The position numbers and the translations under genes were made by a program. From JBFMDU01 sp034431935 (GTDB lineage Bacteria; Chloroflexota; Dehalococcoidia; GIF9; JBFMDU01), in the NCBI GenBank assembly GCA_034431935.1, contig DAOUCU010000055.1:1-7196 (forward strand): 7,196 nt of DNA, in the 5' to 3' direction. Every line of letters begins with the position of its first letter. Within the stretch, counting starts at the first letter, position 1. The notes below the pieces were generated by a model. The model searched no databases and was not told where the DNA came from. It was given only the letters and a program-made list of their open reading frames with translations. This document shows, one piece after another, positions 1-5,814 of this stretch.

Positions 1-1374
1 GATTCAGCCGAACTGCATTACAAAGACACCATCGCCGCCGGCGCCGGACTGTGCGACCCCGAGGCCGTCCGCATCCTGGTCGAGGAAGCGCCGGACCGCA
101 TCGCCGACCTTATCAGGTTCGGCGTGCCATTCGACACGCTGGACGGCGCTATCGCGCTTACCAAAGAGGCGGCACACAGCGTACCCCGCGTCCTCCATGC
201 CGGCGGTGATGCTACCGGCGAGCACATTGAAGTCACCCTGAGCCGGCACGTCAGGCAATCGCGCATCCGGGTGCTGGAATACACACTCGCTACCGAAATC
301 GTCCTGGATGGCAAACGGGCCGCCGGCATCCGCACCCTCGACTGCCGCACCGGCACTTGCGACGAGTACGCCTGCCGCTTTCTGATTCTGGCCTCCGGCG
401 GTGCCGGCAAACTCTTCAAATACACCACCAACCAGGACGTCGCCACCGGCGACGGCATCGCGCTCGCCTACCGCGCCGGGGCCGAAATCAGCGATATCGA
501 GTTCATCCAGTTCCATCCTACTGCCATCCGCCTGCCCGGCGTTCATCCCTTCCTGATATCCGAGGCGGTCCGCGGCGAAGGTGGCCTTCTGCGCAACGCC
601 GAAGGCAAACGCTTCATGCCGAAATACGCTCCCCAAGCCGAACTGGCGCCGCGGGATGTCGTTGCCCGGAGCATCATCTACGAGATGCGAAACACCGGCA
701 GCGACCGCGTCTTCCTCGATGTCACCCACCTGCCCTCACAACTGGTGACCACCAGGTTCCCTCATATCTACCGCTTCTGTCTCGACCACGGCATTGATAT
801 CACCCGCGGGCTGATACCGGTTGCCCCGGCAGCGCATTACATGATGGGCGGCGTCAGGGTCAACACCTGGGGCGAGACCAACATCGCCGGGCTCTTCGCC
901 GCCGGCGAGACCGCCTGCACCGGCGTCCATGGCGCCAACCGGCTCGCCTCAAATTCACTGCTTGAGACCATCGTCTTCAGCAAGCGCATTGTTGACCGCA
1001 CCCGGAACAACGCTAGAAACACCCCAACACCGGAGTCGCATGACGCATATCGCCTGAAACGCAGGGCCCGGTCGTCACAGGCGCCACACCTCAGCCTGCT
1101 CGGCCTTCAGTCCCTCATGTGGGACATGGTCGGTATCATCCGGTCCGGTTCGAGCCTTACCGAAGCCGCGGCCATCCTTTCAACCTGGGAGGACGCACTG
1201 CCACCACCGGTGGACCGCCCCTCCTACGAGCTGAATAACCTGGTGTTGAATGCGCGTCTGGTGACCGAGGCGGCGCTGGTCCGCCAGGAGAGCCGCGGTG
1301 CCCATTTCCGCACCGATTTCCCGGAGCCGGTGCCGGCATGGCAGAAGCATATAGTCTTCCGAAAAGACAAGTAG
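1..1374 (+). CDS. nadB: L-aspartate oxidase, C-terminal 457 residues (5' end outside window)
   Basis: Flavoprotein that oxidises L-aspartate to iminoaspartate, the first step of de novo NAD synthesis, in the cytoplasm. The reading frame is open from the first base, so the gene begins upstream; compared with the usual ~530 residues, roughly 60-80 N-terminal residues including the FAD dinucleotide-binding GxGxxG are missing. In fragment numbering, the family's conserved active-site positions are all present: Glu56 in TKEAAHS, His172 in EFIQFHPT, Arg218 in PRDVVARS, His279 in HYMMGGV and Arg314 in GANRLASNSLLE. These correspond by motif to E. coli Glu121, His244, Arg290, His351 and Arg386. The FAD-domain segment ASGGAGKLF and the C-terminal helical domain (LMWDMVGIIRSG, then RQESRGAHFRTDFP) are also intact. 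The GGV/GANR context and the following nadC favour NadB over the related succinate dehydrogenase or fumarate reductase flavoproteins. nadC follows after 45 bp on the same strand, so the two are probably co-transcribed. Confidence 0.96.
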   Translation, partial: DSAELHYKDTIAAGAGLCDPEAVRILVEEAPDRIADLIRFGVPFDTLDGAIALTKEAAHSVPRVLHAGGDATGEHIEVTLSRHVRQSRIRVLEYTLATEIVLDGKRAAGIRTLDCRTGTCDEYACRFLILASGGAGKLFKYTTNQDVATGDGIALAYRAGAEISDIEFIQFHPTAIRLPGVHPFLISEAVRGEGGLLRNAEGKRFMPKYAPQAELAPRDVVARSIIYEMRNTGSDRVFLDVTHLPSQLVTTRFPHIYRFCLDHGIDITRGLIPVAPAAHYMMGGVRVNTWGETNIAGLFAAGETACTGVHGANRLASNSLLETIVFSKRIVDRTRNNARNTPTPESHDAYRLKRRARSSQAPHLSLLGLQSLMWDMVGIIRSGSSLTEAAAILSTWEDALPPPVDRPSYELNNLVLNARLVTEAALVRQESRGAHFRTDFPEPVPAWQKHIVFRKDK

Positions 1375-1380
1375 TCACGT

Positions 1381-1403
1381 TGTCCCCTCCATTGAGAGGG
1401 ACA
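1381..1403 (+). other. Stem-loop in the nadB-nadC gap
   Basis: The arms TGTCCC+CTC (1381-1389) and GAG+A+GGGACA (1394-1403) pair as a 9-bp stem with a single bulged A (1397) and a CATT tetraloop; a T-G wobble at 1380/1404 can extend it. It begins 6 nt after the nadB stop and ends 16 nt before the nadC ATG. No T tract follows, so it does not look like an intrinsic terminator. It could stabilise or punctuate a shared nadB-nadC mRNA, tune nadC translation (the nadC ribosome site lies immediately 3'), or be a protein-binding dyad. The pairing is visible; the function is inference. Confidence 0.55.
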
Positions 1404-1419
1404 GGGTGATGGTGAAGCT

Positions 1420-2253
1420 ATGAGAGATATTATCGATTTGGCTCTTGCCGAGGACCTTGGCGACGGCGACGCCACCACCGATCCCCTGATACCGCGGGAC
1501 CGCAAGGGCCAGGGCGCTTTACTGGTCAAGGCCCCCGGCGTCATCGCTGGCCTGAAGGTCGCGGCTGACGTCTTCCGCCGGGTGGACCCCAAAATAAGGC
1601 TTAAAGTACTCATCCGTGACGGAGGCAAGGTGAAGCCCGGCGACGTCGTCGCCACGGTCAGCGGACCTTATGCAGGCATCTTGAAAGCGGAGCGTACCGC
1701 CCTCAACTTCCTCCAGCGGCTCAGTGGCGTGGCCACCGAGACTGCTAAATACGTCGAGGCGGTCAGGGGACTGCCGGTCAAGATTCTTGATACCCGTAAG
1801 ACAACACCGGGCATGAGAGCACTGGAGAAGTACGCCGTACGCATGGGCGGCGGCACCAACCACCGCTTCAACCTCGGCGATGCCATCCTTATCAAGGACA
1901 ACCACATTGCGGCCCTGAAGGATCAGGGGTTAGACCTCGAGGAAATCATCGCCCGGGCGCGCCAGAAGAACCGGCGCCGGCTCAGAATTGAGATAGAGGT
2001 CACTAACACCTCCGATGCTGTCAGAGCGGCAGAGGCCGGCGCCGACATTATCATGCTTGATAACATGAGCCTGACCGAAATGCGCCGCGCTGTAAAGGCA
2101 GTAAAAGGCAAGGCGTTCATTGAAGCTTCCGGCGGAATGACGCTCGATCGCGTCCGCGCCGTGGCCGAAACCGGCGTTGACTTCATCTCCATCGGCGCTA
2201 TTACCCACTCGGCCCGGGCGCTTGACATCAGCCTCGAAGTGGAACCGGCATGA
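1420..2253 (+). CDS. nadC: Quinolinate phosphoribosyltransferase (nicotinate-nucleotide pyrophosphorylase, carboxylating)
   Basis: Cytoplasmic enzyme that joins quinolinate and PRPP to give nicotinate mononucleotide, CO2 and pyrophosphate, the entry point to the NAD pool. It has 277 residues, the normal length. The N-terminal domain opens with LAEDLGDGDATTDPLIP and carries the helix LNFLQRLSGVATET. The barrel domain shows the quinolinate/PRPP-binding series: Arg126-Lys127 in LDTRKTTPG, His148-Arg149 in GGGTNHRFNLG, Lys159 in LIKDNHI, Glu191/Glu193 in IEIEV, Asp214-Asn215 in IIMLDNM, Gly238-Gly239 in EASGGM, and the closing GVDFISIGAITHSA. The ATG at 1420 is the only sensible start: an in-frame stop lies at 1393-1395, and GGTGA (1411-1415) gives a somewhat close ribosome site 4 nt upstream. 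It follows nadB by 45 bp, matching the common nadB-nadC operon. No key residue appears to be lost. Confidence 0.97.
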   Translation: MRDIIDLALAEDLGDGDATTDPLIPRDRKGQGALLVKAPGVIAGLKVAADVFRRVDPKIRLKVLIRDGGKVKPGDVVATVSGPYAGILKAERTALNFLQRLSGVATETAKYVEAVRGLPVKILDTRKTTPGMRALEKYAVRMGGGTNHRFNLGDAILIKDNHIAALKDQGLDLEEIIARARQKNRRRLRIEIEVTNTSDAVRAAEAGADIIMLDNMSLTEMRRAVKAVKGKAFIEASGGMTLDRVRAVAETGVDFISIGAITHSARALDISLEVEPA

Positions 2254-2267
2254 AAGAAGAGCTACAC

Positions 2268-2317
2268 AATTGGACAATTCGTGGGATATCCACAGACACC
2301 CAGCTGACAGGTCTGTG
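2268..2317. promoter_or_regulatory. Cluster of three short dyad symmetries upstream of the FAD oxidase gene
   Basis: Within the 78-bp gap after nadC lie three neighbouring inverted repeats: AATTG-GA-CAATT (2268-2279), GTGG-GATAT-CCAC (2281-2293) and CACAGAC-13 nt-GTCTGTG (2291-2297 with 2311-2317). The last has perfect 7-bp arms and its right arm overlaps the TG of the putative extended -10 element. None has a following T tract, so they do not form an obvious terminator for nadC. They may be operator half-sites for a dimeric regulator of the downstream gene. The symmetry is seen; binding by any regulator is inferred. Confidence 0.35.
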
Positions 2318-2324
2318 CTATCAT
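2316..2324 (+). promoter_or_regulatory. Extended -10 promoter element, probable leaderless start
   Basis: TGCTATCAT fits the extended -10 pattern TGnTATAAT with one mismatch in the hexamer (TATCAT). No good -35 box lies 16-18 bp upstream, which extended -10 promoters tolerate. Initiation about 7 nt downstream of the hexamer would fall at 2331-2332, that is at the ATG of the FAD oxidase gene, and there is no Shine-Dalgarno-like purine run before that ATG. Together this suggests a leaderless mRNA. Confidence 0.4.
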
Positions 2325-2331
2325 TTCGGTC

Positions 2332-3882
2332 ATGCCCCGGGGCGACGATAAGCACCGTCTCATCCTCCGGCAACTGGCGGACGTTCTCGGAGAAGAATAT
2401 GTTTCCGATGACCCGGCGGTAGTACTCGCCTACAGCCGGGAGTCCCAGACGCCGTCATTCCGCACCCGTCTCCTGCCCGAGTTCATCGTCATGCCCGGCT
2501 CGACCAAGGACATCCAGCAAATAATGCGGCTGGCCAACCGGTTCAGGTTCCCCGTCTGCGCCGCCGCCACCGCACTCTGGTTCCTGACCATCGCCCCGGC
2601 CAGACCTTACTGGTGCCACATAGACTTGAGACGCATGAATGAGCTCAGAATTGACAGGAAAAACATGTACGCTGTCATTCAGCCGGGTGTCACCCACGCG
2701 CAACTTCAGGCGGAAGCAATGAAGGTCGGCCTTATCAATGGTATTCCTGAAGCTGGCGCTCAGACATCCAGTCTGGCCAACCACGCCTTCGCCGGCATGC
2801 AGGGCACCGCTCACCGCACCGGCTATGCACCCCGCAATATCCTCGGCCTTGAGTGGGTACTGCCGACCGGCGAGGTATTGCGCATCGGGTCGCTGGCCAC
2901 CGCCGACCGCTACTTCTGGGGAGAAGGCCCGGGACCGGATGCCCGCGCCATCCTGCGCGGGCTCACCGGCAACTTCACCGCACTCGGCGTGGTCACCAGG
3001 ATGGCGATCAAGCTTTACCCGTGGCCGGGACCAAAAGTGTTCCCCAGCGCTGGAATAACACCGGAGAAACGCAGTGAACTGCCGCGGGACGCTTTCAAAT
3101 GGCTTCTGTTTACCTACCCGACCCTGAACGCGGCGGTCAAAGCCATGCGCGAAATCGGCCACTCAGAAATCGGCGCCCTCCTTCACTGCTGGCCGCCGGT
3201 CTATTACAACTGGTGGTGGGCGAAATCGCGGGAGGAATACTGGAAAGCCTGGACATCCGGATACTGGCACAGGAACGTCAAGAACTGCGTGGCGGTCTGC
3301 CTCTGGGGATACGCCTCGCCGCGTCAGGTCCGGTACGAAGAGAAAGTATTACGGCAGATTGCAACCGAGACCGGTGGCACACCGGTTCCGGCCGGCGTTG
3401 TCCGGAAGTGGGTACCTTACGCCGCCAACAACTGGATACGGGACACTAACGGGCCACGCATGATGCGCACCGGCGGCTATCTTATCCTGGGAGCTATGCT
3501 CGGGACCTATGAAGACGCCCTCGAATACCTGCCCGGTGCCTGGGAAATCGAGGACCGATACACGCCGCCTTTCCTGGATGGCGACCATCCTGCCTGGGTG
3601 GCCAGCTACGATTTGGGGCACTTCGCCCTAACCGAAATTGACGTCCCGCGCGAGAAGACTGACGAGGCTGACATTACCTGGGGAGAAGCACTCAAGGACA
3701 TAAGCTCAAAGCGCATAAAGGAACGAATTACTGATGCTATGACAGCGCCTATCCCCGCCGACCGCATCGGGCCAGTCTACTCCGGTTACCATGTGCCTCT
3801 TGGGAGAATCAAGCGGGCGCTCGACCCTAACCACATCGCCAACCCCACCCGACTGATAGACACGGACATACTTTCGCCCTGA
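2332..3882 (+). CDS. FAD-binding oxidoreductase of the VAO/PCMH fold, substrate unknown
   Basis: A 516-residue flavin-dependent oxidase or dehydrogenase, probably soluble (no signal peptide or membrane helix seen). The N-terminal half resembles the PCMH FAD-binding domain: MPGSTKDIQQIMRLAN (about 54-69), IDLRRMNELRIDRKNMYAVIQPGVTHAQL (about 97-126), the second flavin-binding stretch around GAQTSSLANHAFAGMQGT (142-159), EWVLPTGEVLRIGS, and GLTGNFTALGVVTRMAIKLYPWPG. The C terminus ends with the family-type ALDPNHIANPTRLI (about 496-509). Two oddities: residues 73-90, where relatives normally carry a glycine-rich pyrophosphate-binding loop, contain no glycine; and residues 287-325 hold eight tryptophans, probably part of an aromatic substrate pocket. 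The ATG at 2332 is the first possible start, since an in-frame TGA lies at 2305-2307, but no ribosome site precedes it. It could act on a phenolic substrate like 4-cresol dehydrogenase or vanillyl-alcohol oxidase, or on a hydroxy acid; the sequence does not decide. Nothing ties it to NAD synthesis except adjacency. Confidence 0.85.
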   Translation: MPRGDDKHRLILRQLADVLGEEYVSDDPAVVLAYSRESQTPSFRTRLLPEFIVMPGSTKDIQQIMRLANRFRFPVCAAATALWFLTIAPARPYWCHIDLRRMNELRIDRKNMYAVIQPGVTHAQLQAEAMKVGLINGIPEAGAQTSSLANHAFAGMQGTAHRTGYAPRNILGLEWVLPTGEVLRIGSLATADRYFWGEGPGPDARAILRGLTGNFTALGVVTRMAIKLYPWPGPKVFPSAGITPEKRSELPRDAFKWLLFTYPTLNAAVKAMREIGHSEIGALLHCWPPVYYNWWWAKSREEYWKAWTSGYWHRNVKNCVAVCLWGYASPRQVRYEEKVLRQIATETGGTPVPAGVVRKWVPYAANNWIRDTNGPRMMRTGGYLILGAMLGTYEDALEYLPGAWEIEDRYTPPFLDGDHPAWVASYDLGHFALTEIDVPREKTDEADITWGEALKDISSKRIKERITDAMTAPIPADRIGPVYSGYHVPLGRIKRALDPNHIANPTRLIDTDILSP

Positions 3883-3883
3883 C

Positions 3884-3911
3884 GAGACTGCATCGCTCCG
3901 TCGGCAATGAC
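3884..3911. repeat. Possible degenerate copy of a dispersed intergenic repeat (GAGAcTGC...GCAATGAC type)
   Basis: This stretch begins GAGACTGCATCGCTCC and ends GGCAATGAC. In form it resembles the short repeat often seen between genes in many bacterial genomes, with GAGATTGCTTCG at one end, a GCTCC/GTCG-rich middle and GCAATGAC at the other. It starts two bases after the FAD oxidase stop codon, in the 60-bp convergent gap. Only one copy is in the window, so the assignment rests on recalled resemblance rather than on repetition seen here. Confidence 0.4.
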
Positions 3912-3928
3912 TCCGCAACAGGCCGGAG
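3911..3928. other. Short hairpin in the convergent gap
   Basis: CTCCG (3911-3915) and CGGAG (3924-3928) form a 5-bp stem with an 8-nt loop between the ends of the two convergent genes. A second weak pairing, GGAG with CTCC (3925-3940), overlaps it. Neither is followed directly by a T tract on either strand, so an intrinsic terminator cannot be claimed, though the position is where a bidirectional terminator would be expected. Confidence 0.25.
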
Positions 3929-3942
3929 ACCACGGGCTCCAG

Positions 3943-5049
3943 CTACGTCCCGGTTTTCTCTTCCGCCTCTACCTGCGGTTTCCGGGCGCTGGCACTGATA
4001 TAGCGGACAATCTCGACGAATGTGGCCGCCAGCGGGATGCCGACGATAAAGCCGACCAGCCCGGCCAGATAGGCGCTAACAACGCCGACCACGATAATGG
4101 CGGCGGGATGGAGCTTCAGCGTTTCACCCTGAATCCTCGGCACCAGTACGTTGTTTTCTATCTGCTGGATGATAAGGTAGCCCAGTACCAGCCAGACGGC
4201 TTTGCCCGGCTCAGTCGCCAGACCAACGGCGACTCCGGAGCCGGCGCTTATCCAGACGCCAAGGAGGGGTACGAACTCCATCATCCCGGCCAGTGCCGCC
4301 AGCGCCGGCGCGTACGGCACTCTCAGTATTTCCAGCATGGCAAAGACCAGCACGAAGATAATGCAGGCCATGATGAACTGGCCGCGGATGTAGCGTCCCA
4401 GGACACGGTCGATGATTCCCGCCACTGCCCGGGTATGCTCGGCCACCCAGGGCGACATCCATGAGTAGAACCTGTCCCGGATAAGCTCCCAGTCCTTGAG
4501 CACGAAGAAGAGGAAGAAGGGCAGGGAGATGAAGCCGAGAATCATACCGGCGCTGGCTCCGACCAGCGAAAACCCGCGGAAAAGGATATCCTTAAGAGTA
4601 TTGCCGATGGCCCCGCCGATATTGCCGGCGATGCTTTCGAACTCCTGCTGGAACTGAATGGGCAGCGACTGCCGCCACTCTTCCAGCCAGCGCTCGATGG
4701 TTTCCATAGCCTGGGCGAAAAACTGGGGCGCCGCCTCGGCCAGGCCGACAAACGAACTGCCGACCACCACAATCATGTACGCCACCCAGCCGCCGAGCAG
4801 GACCAGGCCGACCAGATAGATACCGGCGATAATCGAAGCGCGCTTCAGCCCGGGATGCCTCCTGCCGCCGGGTAGTTTCTTTTCCAGCCACCTTATCAGC
4901 GGGACAAGCAGGTAGGCGATGATAATTCCGATCAGGAATGGCAGAATAACACCGGCCATCTTCCATAAAGCCCAGAAAAAGAGGCAGAGGCCAACAACAA
5001 ATGTGATCAGGTGCCAGTGCCTTTTGAAGAAAGCGCCAAAACCGTTCAA
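3943..5049 (-). CDS. AI-2E family (PerM/YdiK-like) integral membrane transporter
   Basis: A 368-residue polytopic inner-membrane protein. Members of the family have been linked to autoinducer-2 export, Na+/H+ exchange and other small-solute efflux, so the substrate here is open. Hydrophobic segments lie at about 13-28, 31-50, 71-96, 160-184, 224-242, 245-278, 284-296 and 314-347. The soluble stretch at about 97-155 (AAPQFFAQAMETIERWLEEW onward) is the family's usual amphipathic region. Family landmarks are FFLFFVLKD (178-186), LGRYIRGQ (217-224), MEFVPLLGVW (257-266), QQIENNVLVPRIQG (295-308) with LHPAA, and GIPLAA (337-342). The start is TTG at 5049-5047, preceded by a perfect GGAGG (5060-5056) at 6-nt spacing; no ATG is available before residue 31. 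A charged tail (residues 356-368) ends it. It lies 115 bp downstream of the ytxH-like gene on the same strand and may share its transcript. It converges with the FAD oxidase gene. Confidence 0.93.
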   Translation of the reverse strand: MNGFGAFFKRHWHLITFVVGLCLFFWALWKMAGVILPFLIGIIIAYLLVPLIRWLEKKLPGGRRHPGLKRASIIAGIYLVGLVLLGGWVAYMIVVVGSSFVGLAEAAPQFFAQAMETIERWLEEWRQSLPIQFQQEFESIAGNIGGAIGNTLKDILFRGFSLVGASAGMILGFISLPFFLFFVLKDWELIRDRFYSWMSPWVAEHTRAVAGIIDRVLGRYIRGQFIMACIIFVLVFAMLEILRVPYAPALAALAGMMEFVPLLGVWISAGSGVAVGLATEPGKAVWLVLGYLIIQQIENNVLVPRIQGETLKLHPAAIIVVGVVSAYLAGLVGFIVGIPLAATFVEIVRYISASARKPQVEAEEKTGT

Positions 5050-5055
5050 GGTCTG

Positions 5056-5060
5056 CCTCC
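5056..5060 (-). promoter_or_regulatory. Ribosome binding site deciding the TTG start of the AI-2E transporter
   Basis: GGAGG on the minus strand, followed by the 6-nt spacer CAGACC and then TTG. This near-ideal arrangement is the main reason to accept a TTG start at 5049. The rest of the 115-bp gap (5050-5164) shows only a 5-bp hairpin CCGGA-GTA-TCCGG (minus strand, 5097-5109) and an AT-rich patch near 5072-5080; I see no convincing promoter or terminator there. Confidence 0.75.
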
Positions 5061-5164
5061 GCTGGATTACTTAGATATATCCGTGGAACGGCTGCCGGAT
5101 ACTCCGGAGAGGCGATTTCAAAGACGCACTGGCCAAAGGTTGCTCACGCGCCCATTTTCTGAAT

Positions 5165-5428
5165 TCAGGCCGGTTTGGCCGCCTTGCCCTCACCCGTCTT
5201 ACGGCTTTCCAGAGCCGACTGCGCCCTGTCCTTCACCTCCTCAACCTCGTCCCGGATCTCGTCAACCACATCCATGGCCTTCAGCTTCACGTCCCCGAGC
5301 CGGTCGCGCCAGAGGTCGCGCGTCTCACGGCCGGGCCGCGGCGCGAACATGATTCCTAAAACCGCACCGACCACCGCCCCGATGAGAAACCCGGCAAAGA
5401 AACTGGAGCCGGAGCTACTGTCCGACAT
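5165..5428 (-). CDS. YtxH-domain small membrane protein
   Basis: An 87-residue protein of the YtxH type: a short Ser-rich N terminus, one hydrophobic segment with a glycine zipper (GFLIGAVVGAVLGIMFAP, residues 13-30), the characteristic APRPGRETR turn after the membrane, then a charged helix of about 50 residues (DVVDEIRDEVEEVKDRAQSA) likely to be a coiled coil, and a basic tail. The family's function is poorly known; in Bacillus subtilis ytxH is a stress-responsive gene next to ytxG. I chose the ATG at 5428 over an in-frame GTG at 5437 because the minus-strand run GGGGGTGG, which contains that GTG, is better placed as the ribosome site for the ATG. The start overlaps the end of the upstream gene by 14 bp, so translational coupling is likely. 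Confidence 0.88.
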   Translation of the reverse strand: MSDSSSGSSFFAGFLIGAVVGAVLGIMFAPRPGRETRDLWRDRLGDVKLKAMDVVDEIRDEVEEVKDRAQSALESRKTGEGKAAKPA

Positions 5429-5717
5429 TTTTGCCACCCCCTTGCTCTTCTCGCTTTTGAAACATGCTCACCAGCTTTTCGATGCCTTCACGGAGACCTT
5501 CAACGAACGCGGCAACCTTGAACACCGGCTTCACTACCTCGTCGCGGATCATGCCCACGGTCTCGTTAACCGTGTTCGAAGCCGCCTTTACCGAAGCCGC
5601 CGCTGACCTGGCCTGACGGTAGATAAGGAAAATAATCACCCCGAAGAAGATGAATACCAGCGTGGAAATGAACCCCATCAGGGTAATGCTGAGGTCGCGG
5701 TACCATTCAATGCCCAA
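5415..5717 (-). CDS. Small single-helix membrane protein, YtxG/DUF948-like
   Basis: A 100-residue protein with a short polar N terminus (GIEWYRDL), one transmembrane helix at about 10-32 (ITLMGFISTLVFIFFGVII), and a cytoplasmic amphipathic helix that continues as SVKAASNTVNETVG (42-55) and the motif DEVVKPVFKVAAFVEGLREG (59-78). The layout and the VVKP..K.A.F..G.R.G pattern resemble the DUF948/YtxG family, which in B. subtilis sits next to ytxH as it does here; the family match is by eye. The start is taken as TTG at 5717-5715, because a full GGAGGTGA (5730-5723) lies 5 nt before it. An in-frame GTG at 5726 is itself part of that ribosome site and so is an unlikely start. The role is unknown, perhaps envelope stress or a scaffold partner of the YtxH-like protein. 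Confidence 0.78.
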   Translation of the reverse strand: MGIEWYRDLSITLMGFISTLVFIFFGVIIFLIYRQARSAAASVKAASNTVNETVGMIRDEVVKPVFKVAAFVEGLREGIEKLVSMFQKREEQGGGKNVGQ

Positions 5718-5722
5718 GGGCG

Positions 5723-5730
5723 TCACCTCC
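5723..5730 (-). promoter_or_regulatory. Strong ribosome binding site deciding the TTG start at 5717
   Basis: GGAGGTGA on the minus strand is an 8-base match to the anti-Shine-Dalgarno complement, followed by the 5-nt spacer CGCCC and TTG. The GTG that would add three residues overlaps this element, so it should not be annotated as the start. Confidence 0.75.
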
Positions 5731-5751
5731 CCTCAGTTGTGGGTGAAATCA

Positions 5752-5757
5752 ATTATA
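5752..5757 (-). promoter_or_regulatory. Promoter -10 box (TATAAT) for the small membrane-protein operon
   Basis: A perfect TATAAT on the minus strand, with GTG just before it and an AT-rich sequence after, about 35 nt upstream of the TTG start at 5717. The hexamer at 16-18 bp spacing is a poor -35 (ATACCT or similar), so a canonical sigma-70 site is only half supported. Predicted initiation near 5745 would give a leader of about 28 nt containing the GGAGGTGA site. This marks a transcription unit separate from fabF, whose stop is about 60 bp upstream. Confidence 0.5.
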
Positions 5758-5814
5758 CACCAGCCAACAACCCGAGGTATTTGATTGAATAGACCGATCA
5801 GGCAGGCAAGCAGC

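Noticed and set aside
4..729. Long open frame on the minus strand opposite nadB
   Set aside because: It lies wholly antisense to a strongly conserved NadB frame, its translation has no recognisable motif, and GC-rich coding sequence commonly opens the antisense frame.
2270..2295. TTGGAC as a -35 box with a -10 about 17 bp on
   Set aside because: The sequence at the correct spacing (around CAGACA) does not resemble a -10 hexamer.
2455..3162. 235-codon minus-strand open frame inside the FAD oxidase gene
   Set aside because: Antisense shadow of a gene with clear family motifs; composition is Gly/Ala/Arg-rich without domain features.
3883..3942. Bidirectional intrinsic terminator between the convergent genes
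   Set aside because: Only short stems (4-5 bp) are found, with no adjacent T tract on either strand; recorded as a weak hairpin instead.
3907..4464. 185-codon plus-strand open frame opposite the AI-2E transporter gene
   Set aside because: Low-complexity, Asp/Gln/His/Gly-rich translation opposite a well-supported membrane protein; no ribosome site.
5175..5606. 143-codon plus-strand open frame opposite the two small membrane genes
   Set aside because: Ser/Arg/Pro-rich translation with no motif; the opposite strand has strong ribosome sites, membrane helices and a YtxH signature.
5718..5814. Terminator after fabF
   Set aside because: No stem followed by a T run is visible; only the minus-strand TATAAT promoter element could be supported in this gap.
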